From Micrococcus porci (GTDB lineage: Bacteria > Actinomycetota > Actinomycetes > Actinomycetales > Micrococcaceae): a DNA stretch of 64,000 bases. The DNA lies in assembly GCF_020097155.1 (NCBI RefSeq), contig NZ_CP083691.1:1736001-1800000 (forward strand), given 5' to 3'. Below are positions 38,230 to 50,995 of the stretch, piece after piece. Each line of letters opens with the position of its first letter. Position 1 is the first letter of the stretch. The notes below the pieces were generated by a model. It made no database searches and was not told where the DNA came from. It was given only the letters and a program-made list of their open reading frames with translations. The position numbers and the translations under genes are program-made.

Positions 38230-40154
38230 GGGGCCACTGTATCGCCGCCGTCGGACGCCGTCAGGGCCGCGTGGACGGCCTCGGCGAGGGCGGGTCCGAT
38301 GCCCGCGACCTCGGTCAGGCCGGCGGGCCCGGCCTGCCGCATCCGCTCCACGGAGCCGAAGTGCGTCAGCAGGGCCCGGCGCCGCGTCGGGCCGAGACCG
38401 GGGACGTCGTCGAGGGCGGAGGCCGTCATCGCCTTGGTGCGGCGGGAGCGGTGGCCGGCGATGGCGAACCGGTGCGACTCGTCGCGGATGCGCTGCAGCA
38501 GGAACAGCCCCTCGGAGGTGCGCGGCAGGACCACGGGGAACTCGTCCCCCGGGAGCCAGACCTCCTCGAGACGCTTCGCCAGCCCCACCACGGGCAGGTC
38601 GTCCAGGCCCAGCTCGGCGAGGACCTCGGCGGCCGCGGCGACCTGCGGCGGGCCGCCGTCGACGACGACGAGCGAGGGCGGGTAGGCGAACCGGCGCCGC
38701 TCCCCCTCGGCCTCCTCCGCGTCGATCTGGCCGGTGAGCACCCCGCCCTCCCGGCGATCCTCGGCCATGCGCGCGAAGCGCCGCCGCAGGACGTCGCGCA
38801 GCGAGGCGGTGTCGTCCCGCGCGGCCTCGCCCGTCACGTTGAATCGGCGGTAGTCCTTCTTCTTGGGGAGGCCGTCCTCCATCACCACCATCGAGCCGAC
38901 GACGTTGGTGCCCTGCGAGTGCGAGATGTCGTAGCACTCGATGCGCAGCAGCGGCTCGTCGATCTCCAGGGCGTCCTGCAGCTCCCGCAGGGCGGCCGAG
39001 CGCGTGGTGAGGTCGCCCGAGCGGCGCGTCTTGTGCAGCTTGAGGGCCATCTCGGCGTTCTCCCGGACGGTCCCCATGAGGTCGGCCTTGGGCCCGCGCT
39101 GGGGCACCCGCACCTGGACGCGGGCCCCGCGCAGCCCGGAGAGCCACTCCGTGACCTGCTCGGCGCCCGCCGGCAGGACCGGCACCAGCACCTCGTGCGG
39201 GATGCGCTCCGTGTCCGGCACGTCGCCGTAGACCTGGGTGAGCAGCTCGGCGACGGCCTCGTCCTCCCCCACGTCCTCGACGCGCTCCATGATCCAGCCG
39301 CGCTGGCCACGGATGCGGCCCTGCCGCACGTGGAACACCTGGACGGCGGTCTCGAGCTCGTCCGAGTGGAGGGCGAACACGTCCGCCTCCGTGGACTCGG
39401 CCAGCACCACCGCGTTGCGCTCGAACACGCGGCGCAGGGCGGCGATGTCGTCGCGCAGGCGGGCGGCGTCTTCGAAGCGCAGCTCCTCCACCGCCCCGGC
39501 CATCGCCTTCTCGAGTTCGCGGACGAACCGGTCCGCGTCGCCCGCCATGAAGTCGCAGAAGTCCTGGGCGAGCGCCCGGTGCTCGTCCGGGGAGATCCGC
39601 CCGACGCACGGCGCCGAGCACTTGCCGATGTACCCCAGCAGGCACGGGCGGTCCTGGGCCTGGGCCCGCTTGAACACCCCGGCCGAGCAGGTGCGCACGG
39701 GGAACACCCGCAGCATGAGGTCCACTGTCTCGCGGATGGCCTTGGCCGGGTGGAAGGGGCCGAAGTACTTCACGCCCGGGCGCTTGTCCCCGCGCATGAC
39801 CTGCACCCGCGGGAACCGCTCGTTCATGGTGACGGCCAGGTACGGGTAGGACTTGTCGTCCCGGTACATGATGTTGAACCGGGGCCGGTACTCCTTGATC
39901 CACGTGTACTCGAGCTGGAGGGCCTCGAGCTCCGAGGCGACCACGGTCCACTCGACCGCGGACGCCGTGAACACCATGGTGCGCGTCTTGGTGGCCAGGC
40001 GCGCCGGGTCCTGGAAGTAGGAGCTCAGTCGCGCCCGCAGGTTCTTCGCCTTGCCGACGTAGATGACGCGCCCGTCCGGGTCCCGGAACCGGTAGACGCC
40101 GGGGGACGTCGAGATCTCCCCCGGGGCGGGGCGGTAGGTGCGCGGGTCAGCCAC
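38226..40154 (-). CDS. uvrC: Excinuclease ABC subunit C
   Basis: This 642-residue nuclease cuts DNA on both sides of a lesion after UvrAB loading. The N-terminal GIY-YIG domain starts [22 protein letters not shown] Cys-rich patch ([17 protein letters not shown]), a UvrB-interaction motif near residue 210, the RNase H-like half ([20 protein letters not shown]) and a C-terminal helix-hairpin-helix ([20 protein letters not shown]) follow. It overlaps plsC by 8 bp upstream and rapZ by 4 bp downstream. Confidence 0.97.
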   Translation of the reverse strand: MADPRTYRPAPGEISTSPGVYRFRDPDGRVIYVGKAKNLRARLSSYFQDPARLATKTRTMVFTASAVEWTVVASELEALQLEYTWIKEYRPRFNIMYRDDKSYPYLAVTMNERFPRVQVMRGDKRPGVKYFGPFHPAKAIRETVDLMLRVFPVRTCSAGVFKRAQAQDRPCLLGYIGKCSAPCVGRISPDEHRALAQDFCDFMAGDADRFVRELEKAMAGAVEELRFEDAARLRDDIAALRRVFERNAVVLAESTEADVFALHSDELETAVQVFHVRQGRIRGQRGWIMERVEDVGEDEAVAELLTQVYGDVPDTERIPHEVLVPVLPAGAEQVTEWLSGLRGARVQVRVPQRGPKADLMGTVRENAEMALKLHKTRRSGDLTTRSAALRELQDALEIDEPLLRIECYDISHSQGTNVVGSMVVMEDGLPKKKDYRRFNVTGEAARDDTASLRDVLRRRFARMAEDRREGGVLTGQIDAEEAEGERRRFAYPPSLVVVDGGPPQVAAAAEVLAELGLDDLPVVGLAKRLEEVWLPGDEFPVVLPRTSEGLFLLQRIRDESHRFAIAGHRSRRTKAMTASALDDVPGLGPTRRRALLTHFGSVERMRQAGPAGLTEVAGIGPALAEAVHAALTASDGGDTVAP

Positions 40155-40818
40155 GGGCGGCGGGCGCGGCGTTGTACTCGTCCACGCGCTCCTGGCCGGA
40201 GAGGGCGGCGATCGCTGCCATGATCGTGGCGGTGGCCTCCCGGCGCTGAGGCAGGGAGTGGCGGCGGCCCGGATGGCCGAAGTCCAGGGGCTCGCCCATC
40301 TCCACGGTGAACCGGTGCGGCCGGAAGCCGTTGGTCCCCGGCGGCTGGAGCCGCTCCGTGCCGCGCAGCCCGACCGGGACCACCGGCGCGCCGGTGGTGA
40401 GGGCCAGCCACGCCGCCCCGGTGCGCCCGCGGTACAGGCGGCCGTCGCGGCTGCGGGTGCCCTCCGGGTAGATCCCGACGCCGTGCCCGCCGTCGAGCAG
40501 CGCCACCAGGTCCTCCAGGGCGGCCACCGAGGCCGCCTGCTCGCCCCGGCGCACCGGGATGGAGCCGACCGCCTCGAAGAACCGGCGCTGGGCCCGGCCT
40601 CGGAGGCCGGGCGCCTCGAAGTACTCCGCCTTGGCGAAGAAGCCCACCGGCCGGGGGCAGAGCGCCTGGAGGATCACGGAGTCCACGAAGCTCAGGTGGT
40701 TGGAGGCGACGATGAACGGCCCCTCCGGCGGGACGTGCTCGAGGCCGCGGACGTGCGGGCGGCAGGACAGCCGGATCGCTCCGGCGACGGCGCGGCGGAG
40801 CTGCTCGGAGGTGGCCAT
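40147..40818 (-). CDS. plsC: 1-acyl-sn-glycerol-3-phosphate acyltransferase
   Basis: This 223-residue acyltransferase probably makes phosphatidic acid from lysophosphatidic acid at the membrane. It has the catalytic NHLSFVD, the IPVRRG block and the [10 protein letters not shown] substrate motif. The start ATG follows GAGAGGA. Its end overlaps the uvrC start by 8 bp, so the two are cotranscribed. Acyl preference cannot be predicted. Confidence 0.88.
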   Translation of the reverse strand: MATSEQLRRAVAGAIRLSCRPHVRGLEHVPPEGPFIVASNHLSFVDSVILQALCPRPVGFFAKAEYFEAPGLRGRAQRRFFEAVGSIPVRRGEQAASVAALEDLVALLDGGHGVGIYPEGTRSRDGRLYRGRTGAAWLALTTGAPVVPVGLRGTERLQPPGTNGFRPHRFTVEMGEPLDFGHPGRRHSLPQRREATATIMAAIAALSGQERVDEYNAAPAARG

Positions 40819-40876
40819 GGGCGTGCGTCCTCTCGTCGGGTCGGATGGGGGCGGCGTCGCGCCGGTGCGCTCGAGG

Positions 40877-43864
<2,988 letters not shown>

Positions 43865-43870
43865 CGCCCC

Positions 43871-43876
43871 AGTCTA
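43871..43876 (-). promoter_or_regulatory. -10 element of uvrA (leaderless type)
   Basis: TAGACT on the minus strand, 6 nt before the GTG at 43864. No LexA box (GAAC-N4-GTTC type) is visible nearby. Confidence 0.55.
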
Positions 43877-43947
43877 GGCGGGGCCCGGACACGACACCGG
43901 CGGAGCCGGACCCTTCCGCCGCTGGCGGAGCCGGGCTGTGCGAGACC

Positions 43948-43953
43948 TAGACT
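43948..43953 (+). promoter_or_regulatory. -10 element of the MBL-fold gene (leaderless type)
   Basis: TAGACT ends 7 nt before the ATG at 43961. Confidence 0.55.
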
Positions 43954-43960
43954 GGGCGGC

Positions 43961-44641
43961 ATGCCCGCCACCGCCGAGCCCCGACTCCTGCACGATCTGC
44001 CCGCCGTGACCGTGCGCGCCGTGTCCGTCTCCGAGATGGACAACAACGCGTACGTCCTCACGTCGAAGACCACCGGCGCACAGGTGCTGATCGACGCCGC
44101 GGCCGAGCCGGAGACCCTGCGCGACCTGCTGGCCTCCGCCGCCGCGGACACCCCGTGCGAGCTGCGTCTGGAGCTGATCGTCACCACGCACCGGCACTGG
44201 GACCACGTGCGCGCGCTCCCCGCGCTCGCCACGGTCACCGGGGCGCGGACCGCGGCGGGCGAGGACGACGCGGACGCGATCGCCGCGGAGACGGGCGTGA
44301 CGCCGGACGTGCGTCTGGCCCACGGGTCGCGCACCGGCGCGGAGGGCATCGAGCTCGAGGTGATCGCCCTGCGCGGCCACACCCCCGGCTCGGTCGCGCT
44401 GGCCTACCGGCCCGAGGCGGACGAGCCGGCCGTCCTGTTCACGGGCGACTCCCTCTTCCCCGGCGGGGTGGGCAACACCCAGGGTGACGCCGAGCGGTTC
44501 GCCTCCCTGATCCGGGACGTCGAGGACCGGGTCTTCGCCGCGTTCGACGACGACGTCGTCGTACACCCCGGCCACGGGGCCTCCACCACCCTCGGCGCCG
44601 AGCGCCCCCACCTGCAGGAGTGGCGCGAGCGCGGCTGGTGA
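43961..44641 (+). CDS. MBL-fold metallo-hydrolase
   Basis: This 226-residue protein has the metallo-beta-lactamase fold of the glyoxalase II-like group. The metal motif is THRHWDHV (HxHxDH), followed by GHTPGSVAL, FTGDSLFPGG with the bridging Asp, and the last His in VVHPGHGASTTLG. It is divergent from uvrA, a common arrangement in actinobacteria, but no repair role has been established. The ATG lies 7 nt after a TAGACT -10. Its stop is one base from the stop of the convergent methyltransferase. Confidence 0.88.
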   Translation: MPATAEPRLLHDLPAVTVRAVSVSEMDNNAYVLTSKTTGAQVLIDAAAEPETLRDLLASAAADTPCELRLELIVTTHRHWDHVRALPALATVTGARTAAGEDDADAIAAETGVTPDVRLAHGSRTGAEGIELEVIALRGHTPGSVALAYRPEADEPAVLFTGDSLFPGGVGNTQGDAERFASLIRDVEDRVFAAFDDDVVVHPGHGASTTLGAERPHLQEWRERGW

Positions 44642-44642
44642 C

Positions 44643-45527
44643 TCACTCCCCCGGCTTGCGCCCCACGAGGAACATGCGGCGCACCGGGAACACGGTGAGC
44701 GGGCCGCCGTCGGCGTCGGAGACCCCGGGCACGGGCGGATAGGCCTCGCGCATGGCCTGCCGGTAGCGCGCGACGAAGAGCTCGAGCAGCCCGGCGCCCT
44801 CGGCCGCGCCCTCCTCGGCGTCCCACGCGGCCAGGGCCTGCAGGGACGGGCGCAGGGCCGCGCCCGAGGTCCAGCGCAGCACCGGATCGGGGCCGGTGAG
44901 CACCTGCTGGTACTCCGTCTCCCACACGCTGGGGGTCCAGCCGGCCTCGAGGAACAGGCGCGTGTACTCCTCGGGCGGGGCGACCGTGCGGGTGGTCTCC
45001 ACGCCGTGCAGCGCCTCGGAGAACACGGGCTCGTCGGCCAGGGCGACGATGGTGGCGTGCGAGGCCTGCTGGTACGGCCGCGGGAGCTGCGCGCCGAACC
45101 AGGCGCCCGGGTGCAGGTCACCCAGCCAGCGGCGGATCAGGCGGCGGTGCGTGGGGATCCACTGGAGCATGGCGTTGGAGACGATCACGTCCACCTCCGG
45201 ACCCGGTCGCCACTGGGAGGCGTCCACCCGGTCGAACCGCAGGTTCGGCAGGTCCGCGTCCGCCGCACCCTCCCGGGCCCGCTCCAGCATGGCCGGGGAG
45301 TCGTCCAGGCCGATCACCTCGGCCGCCGGCCAGCGCTCGGCCAGCGTCCGGGTCAGGGTGCCCGGCCCGCAGCCCAGGTCCACGACGACGCGCGGCGCCT
45401 CCGCCTCGACCCGCGCCACGAGGTCGTGGAACGGACGGGCGCGGTGCTCGGCGAAGCCCTCGTACTGGGCGGGGTCCCAGGTGAACCCCGCGGTCTCGCG
45501 TCCGGTGACGGCAGGCACGGTGCTCAT
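44643..45527 (-). CDS. Trans-aconitate 2-methyltransferase-like SAM methyltransferase
   Basis: This 294-residue class I methyltransferase has motif I VVDLGCGPGTLTRTLAERWP, motif II VIGLDDSPAMLERARE and the Tam-like VDVIVSNAMLQWIPTHRRLIRRW. Its C-terminal half (TTRTVAPPEEYTRLFLEAGW) also fits Tam. Tam methylates trans-aconitate, an inhibitor of aconitase; that role is likely but not proven here. The ATG follows a TAGCGT hexamer by 6 nt. It is divergent from the helicase gene, with 42 bp between starts. Confidence 0.83.
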   Translation of the reverse strand: MSTVPAVTGRETAGFTWDPAQYEGFAEHRARPFHDLVARVEAEAPRVVVDLGCGPGTLTRTLAERWPAAEVIGLDDSPAMLERAREGAADADLPNLRFDRVDASQWRPGPEVDVIVSNAMLQWIPTHRRLIRRWLGDLHPGAWFGAQLPRPYQQASHATIVALADEPVFSEALHGVETTRTVAPPEEYTRLFLEAGWTPSVWETEYQQVLTGPDPVLRWTSGAALRPSLQALAAWDAEEGAAEGAGLLELFVARYRQAMREAYPPVPGVSDADGGPLTVFPVRRMFLVGRKPGE

Positions 45528-45533
45528 GCCGGC

Positions 45534-45539
45534 ACGCTA
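45534..45539 (-). promoter_or_regulatory. -10 element of the Tam-like gene (leaderless type)
   Basis: TAGCGT on the minus strand ends 6 nt before the ATG at 45527. Confidence 0.5.
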
Positions 45540-45556
45540 CCGCGCGGGGGTCCCGC

Positions 45557-45562
45557 TACGCT
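45557..45562 (+). promoter_or_regulatory. -10 element of the helicase gene (leaderless type)
   Basis: TACGCT ends 7 nt before the ATG at 45570. Confidence 0.5.
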
Positions 45563-45569
45563 GGCCCGG

Positions 45570-48203
45570 ATGACTCCCTCCGCAACGAACCCGCCGTCCC
45601 TCACCGACCGCCTGGACGCCCTGCCCGCCTCCCCCGACGCCGACGACGTCTTCGGGGCCTTCGCGGCCTGGACCGAGGACCGCGGCATCTCGCTCTACCC
45701 GGCCCAGGAGGAGGCGGTGCTGGAGCTCGTCCAGGGCCGGCACGTGATCCTGGCGACCCCCACCGGCTCCGGCAAGTCGCTGGTCGCGCTCGGTGCGCAC
45801 GCCGACGCCCTCGCCCACGGGAAGGTCTCCTACTACACGGCGCCCATCAAGGCGCTGGTCTCGGAGAAGTTCTTCGCCCTCGTGGACGTGTTCGGCGCGG
45901 AGAACGTCGGCATGGTCACGGGCGACTCGTCGGTGAACGCGGACGCGCCGATCATCTGCTGCACCGCGGAGATCCTGGCCAACCGCGCGCTCCGCGAGGG
46001 CAGCGGCATGGAGATCGGCACCGTGGTGATGGACGAGTTCCACTACTACGCGGACCCCTCCCGCGGCTGGGCGTGGCAGCTGCCGCTGCTGGAGCTGCCC
46101 CAGGCCCGCTTCCTCCTCATGTCCGCCACCCTCGGCGACACCTCCATGCTGGAGCGCGACCTGGCCGAGCGCACCGGGAGGGAGGTCGCCGTCGTCGCGC
46201 ACGCAGAGCGCCCCATCCCCCTGAGCTTCGAATGGTCCGAGGTCCCCCTGCAGGAGAAGGTGGAGGAGCTGGTCTCCACCCACCAGGCACCCGTGTACAT
46301 CGTCCACTTCTCCCAGCTGGACGCCGTGGAGACCGCCGTGGGCCTGGCCTCGATCTCCGTGACGACCAAGGAGGAGAAGGAGGCCATCGCGGAGCGGATC
46401 GCCGGCTTCCGGTTCTCCGCCGGCTTCGGCAAGACCCTCAACCGGCTGGTGCGGGCGGGCATCGGCGTCCACCACGCCGGCATGCTCCCGAAGTACCGCC
46501 GCCTCGTCGAGAAGCTCGCCCAGGAGGGCCGGCTCAAGGTCATCTCCGGCACGGACACCCTCGGCGTCGGCATCAACGTGCCCATCCGCACCGTGCTGCT
46601 CACCGCGCTGTCCAAGTTCGACGGCGAGAAGACCCGCATCCTGCAGTCCCGCGAGTTCCACCAGATCGCCGGACGCGCCGGCCGCGCCGGCTTCGACACG
46701 CAGGGCTACGTCGTGGTGCAGGCCCCCGAGCACGTGATCGAGAACAAGGCCGCCGAGCGGAAGGCCGCCGCCAAGTTCGCCGGGATCAAGGACGAGGCCG
46801 AGCGCGCCAAGCGCATGAAGCAGTCCGTCAAGGGGTCCAAGAGGAAGACGCCGCCGCAGGGCTTCGTCTCCTGGGGCCCGGCCACCTTCGACAAGCTCGT
46901 GGCCTCCGAGCCGGAGCCGCTGGTCTCCCGCATGAGGATCACCCACTCCATGCTGCTGAACATCCTGGACCGGCCCGGGGACCCCGTGCTCGCCGTGCGC
47001 CGGCTGCTGCGCGCCACCCACGAGACCCCCGCCCGGCAGGCGCAGCTGATGCGCCGCGCCCTCGGGATCTTCCGGGAGCTGCTGGCCACCGGCGTCGTCG
47101 AGGTCCTCCCCGAGCCCGACGCGGAGGGCCGCACCGTGGACCTCACCGTGGACCTGCAGCCCGACTTCGCCCTGAACCAGCCCCTCTCCCCCTTCGCGCT
47201 GGCCGCCCTGGACCTGCTGGACCCGGCCGCCCCGGACCACCACCTCGACGTCGTCTCCGTCATCGAGGCGACCCTGGACGCGCCCCGACAGGTGCTTTCC
47301 GCCCAGGTGAAGAAGGCCAAGGGCGAGGCCGTGGCCGCCATGAAGGCCGAGGGCATGGACTACAGCGACCGCATGCGCGCCCTCGACGAGGTCACCCACC
47401 CGCAGCCGCTCGCCGAGCTCCTGGAGCAGGCGTTCGAGCGGTACCGCCAGGACGCCCCGTGGCTGGCCGAGTTCGAGCTCTCCCCCAAGTCCGTGGTGCG
47501 GGACATGTTCGAGCGCGCCATGGGATTCGGCGACTACGTCCGGTTCTACGGCCTCGCCCGCTCCGAGGGCGTGCTGCTGCGCTACCTCACCGACGCCGTG
47601 AAGGCCCTGCGCCAGACCGTCCCGCAGGAGGACCGCACCGAGGACCTCCAGGTGCTGCTGGACTGGCTGGACGAGATGGTCAAGCAGACCGACTCCTCCC
47701 TGCTCGAGGAGTGGGAGGACCTCATGTCCGGGGACATCGCCGAGCTGCGCCGGGACCTGGAGTCCCTCGAGCCGACCCCGCCGCCGCGCCTGACGGACAA
47801 CGCCGCCGTGTTCCGCGTGATGGTGCGCAACGCGATGTTCCACCGCGTGCGCCTGTTCGGCGACGAGCAGGACGCGAGGCTCGCCGAGCTCTCCGGGGAC
47901 CTCTCCGCCAACGACTGGGCCGACGCCCTCGACGCCTACTTCGACGAGCACGAGGACATCGACGACGGCCCCGACGCCCGCGGCCAGGAGTTCTTCCGCG
48001 TGGCCACCGCCCCCGGGGCCCGCTGCCCCGTGGAGCTCGAGGGGTCCCGCTGGTGGGCCGTGCGGCAGGTCCTCAAGGACCACGACGGCGACCACGACCA
48101 CGGCATCAACGCCGTCGTGGACCTGGAGGCCTCCGACGAGGCCGGGCACCCGGCGATCCGTGTCGTCTCCGTCGGCGCCCCCGTGCCCGGGTGGGACCTG
48201 TGA
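45570..48203 (+). CDS. DEAD/DEAH-box (Ski2-like) helicase with DUF3516 C-terminus
   Basis: This 877-residue superfamily II helicase has motif I TPTGSGKS at 63-70, motif II DEFH at 155-158, motif III MSAT, the GIGVHHAGMLPKYRR block and motif VI QIAGRAGRAG. These features place it with the actinobacterial DUF3516 helicases, related to Ski2/HelY RNA helicases. The C-terminal 400 residues are largely helical and acidic. An open frame extends 188 codons upstream but lies over the Tam-like gene; the start was set at the ATG 7 nt after TACGCT. It overlaps the next gene by 4 nt. The substrate RNA or DNA is unknown. Confidence 0.9.
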   Translation: MTPSATNPPSLTDRLDALPASPDADDVFGAFAAWTEDRGISLYPAQEEAVLELVQGRHVILATPTGSGKSLVALGAHADALAHGKVSYYTAPIKALVSEKFFALVDVFGAENVGMVTGDSSVNADAPIICCTAEILANRALREGSGMEIGTVVMDEFHYYADPSRGWAWQLPLLELPQARFLLMSATLGDTSMLERDLAERTGREVAVVAHAERPIPLSFEWSEVPLQEKVEELVSTHQAPVYIVHFSQLDAVETAVGLASISVTTKEEKEAIAERIAGFRFSAGFGKTLNRLVRAGIGVHHAGMLPKYRRLVEKLAQEGRLKVISGTDTLGVGINVPIRTVLLTALSKFDGEKTRILQSREFHQIAGRAGRAGFDTQGYVVVQAPEHVIENKAAERKAAAKFAGIKDEAERAKRMKQSVKGSKRKTPPQGFVSWGPATFDKLVASEPEPLVSRMRITHSMLLNILDRPGDPVLAVRRLLRATHETPARQAQLMRRALGIFRELLATGVVEVLPEPDAEGRTVDLTVDLQPDFALNQPLSPFALAALDLLDPAAPDHHLDVVSVIEATLDAPRQVLSAQVKKAKGEAVAAMKAEGMDYSDRMRALDEVTHPQPLAELLEQAFERYRQDAPWLAEFELSPKSVVRDMFERAMGFGDYVRFYGLARSEGVLLRYLTDAVKALRQTVPQEDRTEDLQVLLDWLDEMVKQTDSSLLEEWEDLMSGDIAELRRDLESLEPTPPPRLTDNAAVFRVMVRNAMFHRVRLFGDEQDARLAELSGDLSANDWADALDAYFDEHEDIDDGPDARGQEFFRVATAPGARCPVELEGSRWWAVRQVLKDHDGDHDHGINAVVDLEASDEAGHPAIRVVSVGAPVPGWDL

Positions 48204-49651
48204 CCAGGACGGGCACGGGGGACGCGGCGTTCGTCCCCGGCGACCCCCGCGGCTTCGCCCCCGTCGGCCCCGCCGCGCACCGGGAGGGCGAGCGGACCGT
48301 CCTCTTCGACGGCACCGTGGCCGTGGACCACTGGTTCACCGTGCCCGTGGACCACGCCCTCACCCTCGCGGAGGCGCTCGCCCAGGACGCCGCCGGCACC
48401 GGCCTCGGCCCAGGTGGCCGCGGCACCCTCGAGGTCTTCGCCCGCGAGGTCCGCCACCCGGAGGACCCGGAGGGCGAGCGTCCCTGGCTGCTGTACCTGC
48501 AGGGCGGCCCCGGCTCGGGCGGTCCCCGCCCGGCCCGCCTGGGCGGCTGGCAGTGTGAGCTCGCGCAGCACCACCGTCTCCTCCTCCTGGACCAGCGCGG
48601 CACGGCCCGCTCCACGCCGGTCACGGCGGCCACCCTCGCCGGCCTGCCCGACGACGCCGCGCGCGCCGCGTACCTCACGCACCTGCGCGCCCCGCAGATC
48701 GTCCAGGACGCCGAGATGATCCGCGTGGCGCTCGGCGCGCCGCCGTGGACGACCCTCGGGCAGAGCTTCGGCGGGTTCTGCACGCTGAGCTACCTCTCCT
48801 GGCGTGCCGAGGGCCTCGAGCGCTGCCTGGTGACCGGAGGGCTGGCCCCGCTGACCGGGCACGCGGACCGCGTGTACCGGGCCACCACCGCCCGCATGCA
48901 CGCCCGCTGGCAGGAGTTCCTGGAGCGGCACCCGCAGGACGCCGGTCACTGGGCGGAGGCCGTCGCGCTCATCCGCGCCGCCCAGGACGACGGCGACCCG
49001 TACGTCCTCCCCGACGGCACGGCCCTCACCGTGGGCCGCGCGCAGCAGCTGGGCATGCTCCTCGGCGGGAACACCCGCGTGGACGGTCTGCACTGGGTGC
49101 TCGCCGAGGCCGTGGACCGCTCCGGCGGCGAGCCCCGGCTCTCCCCCGGCTTCCTGGCCGCCGTGGCCGCCCAGACCACCCGCGCGGTGAACCCCCTCTA
49201 CGCGGTGCTGCACGAGGCGATCTACGCGCAGCCCGCCGCACTGACGGACGGCCGTGGAGCGACCGCGTGGTCCGCGCAGCGGGTGCTGGCCGAGCACCCC
49301 GACTCCTCCCCCGCCGCCGATCCGGCCCCCGTGCCCACCGGCGAGCACGTGCTGCCGTGGTCCTTCGAGACCGAGCCGGAGCTGCGCGCCCTGGCCGGTG
49401 TGGCGGCGCTCCTCGCCGCCAAGGACGACTGGGGCGCGCTCTACGACCTCGACGCGCTCGCGGCGAACGAGGTCCCCGTGGCCGCCGCCGTCTACACCGA
49501 CGACGTCTACGTGGACCGCGACCTCTCCCTCGAGACCGCCGCGCGCGTGAGGGGCCTGCAGGTCTGGGAGACCGACGCCTTCCACCACGACGGCCTCGCC
49601 GACGACGGCCCCGGCATCGTCCGACGGCTGCGGGGGATGCTCGGGGCCTGA
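48200..49651 (+). CDS. Prolyl aminopeptidase-like alpha/beta hydrolase (S33)
   Basis: This 483-residue alpha/beta hydrolase probably removes N-terminal proline. It has the oxyanion motif GGPGSGG at 102-108, DQRGT at 131-135 and the nucleophile elbow GQSFGG with Ser189. The C-terminal part has candidates for the Asp (YTDDVYVD) and His (FHHDGL). It is in the long, roughly 430-480 residue, prolyl-aminopeptidase class. The GTG start overlaps the helicase stop, indicating translational coupling, though no shared function is known. Confidence 0.87.
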   Translation: MTRTGTGDAAFVPGDPRGFAPVGPAAHREGERTVLFDGTVAVDHWFTVPVDHALTLAEALAQDAAGTGLGPGGRGTLEVFAREVRHPEDPEGERPWLLYLQGGPGSGGPRPARLGGWQCELAQHHRLLLLDQRGTARSTPVTAATLAGLPDDAARAAYLTHLRAPQIVQDAEMIRVALGAPPWTTLGQSFGGFCTLSYLSWRAEGLERCLVTGGLAPLTGHADRVYRATTARMHARWQEFLERHPQDAGHWAEAVALIRAAQDDGDPYVLPDGTALTVGRAQQLGMLLGGNTRVDGLHWVLAEAVDRSGGEPRLSPGFLAAVAAQTTRAVNPLYAVLHEAIYAQPAALTDGRGATAWSAQRVLAEHPDSSPAADPAPVPTGEHVLPWSFETEPELRALAGVAALLAAKDDWGALYDLDALAANEVPVAAAVYTDDVYVDRDLSLETAARVRGLQVWETDAFHHDGLADDGPGIVRRLRGMLGA

Positions 49652-49703
49652 CGCCCGAATTGCGCCGCGGCACACCGGACCGCGGCACAGCGGGCCCTCC
49701 GAC

Positions 49704-49748
49704 CGACGACGGCGCCCGCACCTCGAGGAGGTGCGGGCGCCGTCGTCG
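49704..49748. terminator. Bidirectional hairpin between the aminopeptidase gene and terC
   Basis: A perfect 21-bp stem (49704-49724 with 49728-49748) with a 3-nt loop, the longest in the window. No T tract. Confidence 0.78.
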
Positions 49749-49762
49749 TCGCGGGGTGCGGG

Positions 49763-50803
49763 TCAGCGGCCGTCGCGACGCGCGGCGTCGGAGACCTGCT
49801 TCATGCGCGTGGCGCTCTCGGCGCGGCGGGCGTCGCCCTCGTCCGCGGCCTTGCCCCAGACGAGCGAGGCGACGGTGGCGACCACCAGCGTGCCGAGGAT
49901 GACGGCCAGCGAGAGGAAGGTCGAGATCTCCGGCACCGGGACCGGGTTGCCGCCGTTGATGAAGGGCAGCTCGTTCTCGTGCAGGGCGTGGAGGATCAGC
50001 TTCACGCCGATGAACGCGAGGATGAACGCGAGGCCGTGCTTGAGGTACACGAGGCGGTCCATGAGGCCGCCGAGCAGGAAGTAGAGCTGGCGCAGGCCCA
50101 TGAGCGCGAAGATGTTCGCCGTCAGGACGATGAACCAGTTCTGGGTCAGGCCGAAGATCGCCGGGATCGAGTCGACGGCGAACATCACGTCGGTGAGGCC
50201 GATGGTGATGAACACGACCACCATCGGGGTGAACATGCGCTTGCCGTCCACGGTGGTGCGCAGCTTGTTGCCGTCGAAGTCCTCGGCCACGTTGAGGCGG
50301 CGCGTCAGCCTGCCGACGATGCCGGGCTCGGCCTCCTCGCCGTCGTCGTCGTCCTGGAGCTGGTGCCAGGCGGTCCAGAGCAGGAACACGCCGAAGATGT
50401 AGAAGACCCAGGTGAGGTGCTCGATGGCCACCGCGCCGATCGCGATGAAGATCGCGCGCGCGACGAGCGCGATGATGATGCCCACCATCAGGACCTCCTG
50501 CTGGTACCGGCGGGGCACCTGGAACTTGGCCATGATGATGAGGAACACGAACAGGTTGTCCACGGACAGGCTGTACTCGGTGACCCAGCCGGCCAGGAAC
50601 TCGGTGCCGTGCTGGGCGTCGCCGAGGACGTACAGCAGGCCCGCGAAGATCAATGCGAGCGTGACGTAGAAGCCGATCCACAGACCGGCCTCCTTCATGG
50701 AGGGCTCGTGGGGCCGCTTGAGCACGTAGAGCAGGTCGAACAGGAGGATGACACCCAGGACCACCAGCGTGGTGATCTCGAATGCCGGGGTGAGGACGTC
50801 CAT
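49763..50803 (-). CDS. terC: TerC-family membrane protein (probable Mn2+ exporter)
   Basis: This 346-residue membrane protein has about nine hydrophobic segments. It carries the TerC/Alx signatures EYSLSVDNLFVFLIIM and ITIGLTDVMFAVDSIPAIFGLT, whose aspartates are needed for metal handling. A cytoplasmic acidic loop (DDDDGEEAEP) lies in the middle. The family exports or traffics manganese. The 5' leader contains a probable yybP-ykoY riboswitch, which supports that role. An AAGGA lies 12 nt before the ATG, a longer gap than usual, so the leader may control translation. Confidence 0.93.
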   Translation of the reverse strand: MDVLTPAFEITTLVVLGVILLFDLLYVLKRPHEPSMKEAGLWIGFYVTLALIFAGLLYVLGDAQHGTEFLAGWVTEYSLSVDNLFVFLIIMAKFQVPRRYQQEVLMVGIIIALVARAIFIAIGAVAIEHLTWVFYIFGVFLLWTAWHQLQDDDDGEEAEPGIVGRLTRRLNVAEDFDGNKLRTTVDGKRMFTPMVVVFITIGLTDVMFAVDSIPAIFGLTQNWFIVLTANIFALMGLRQLYFLLGGLMDRLVYLKHGLAFILAFIGVKLILHALHENELPFINGGNPVPVPEISTFLSLAVILGTLVVATVASLVWGKAADEGDARRAESATRMKQVSDAARRDGR

Positions 50804-50861
50804 CGAAGGGCACGGTCCTTTCCGTCAGGGGCGGGCCGGGGCCGCCGCATGGCTGATCTGG

Positions 50862-50989
50862 TCCGCAAGTCTCTCCGCCCGCCGCGCATGCGCGGCCCGG
50901 CCGCTGTGTCCGGCCACCCGGGCCTCCCCGGAGGGGCGGTGCGGCGGCGTGCTGACGTCCACAGTGTTCGGGATACTCCCCTACGTCAC
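50862..50989 (-). promoter_or_regulatory. Probable yybP-ykoY (Mn2+) riboswitch upstream of terC
   Basis: The roughly 185-nt terC leader starts with GTGACGTAGGGGAGTA (minus strand, 50989 down), contains CGTCAGCACG and ends with GGAGAGACTTGCGG near 50862. The GGGGAGTA, CGTCA and (G)AGAC elements, in this order, match the conserved core of the Mn2+-sensing yybP-ykoY class. CGTAG at the 5' side can pair with TTGCG at the 3' side as P1. CTGTG/CACAG and a perfect GCCGCGC/GCGCGGC hairpin form further stems. The gene controlled, terC, is a classic target. No covariance search was possible. Confidence 0.7.
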
Positions 50990-50995
50990 GGGGCC

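Noticed and set aside
43865..43960. LexA (SOS) box at uvrA
   Set aside because: No GAAC-N4-GTTC-like sequence is present between uvrA and the MBL gene; the same holds upstream of uvrB and uvrC.
45006..45569. Upstream extension of the helicase frame by 188 codons
   Set aside because: It is antisense to the Tam-like methyltransferase and lacks helicase-family sequence; a promoter and ATG at 45570 explain the gene.
46073..48199. Upstream extension of the prolyl aminopeptidase frame
   Set aside because: It lies entirely over the helicase gene in another frame and is Arg/Pro/Gly-rich; the coupled GTG at 48200 is the sensible start.
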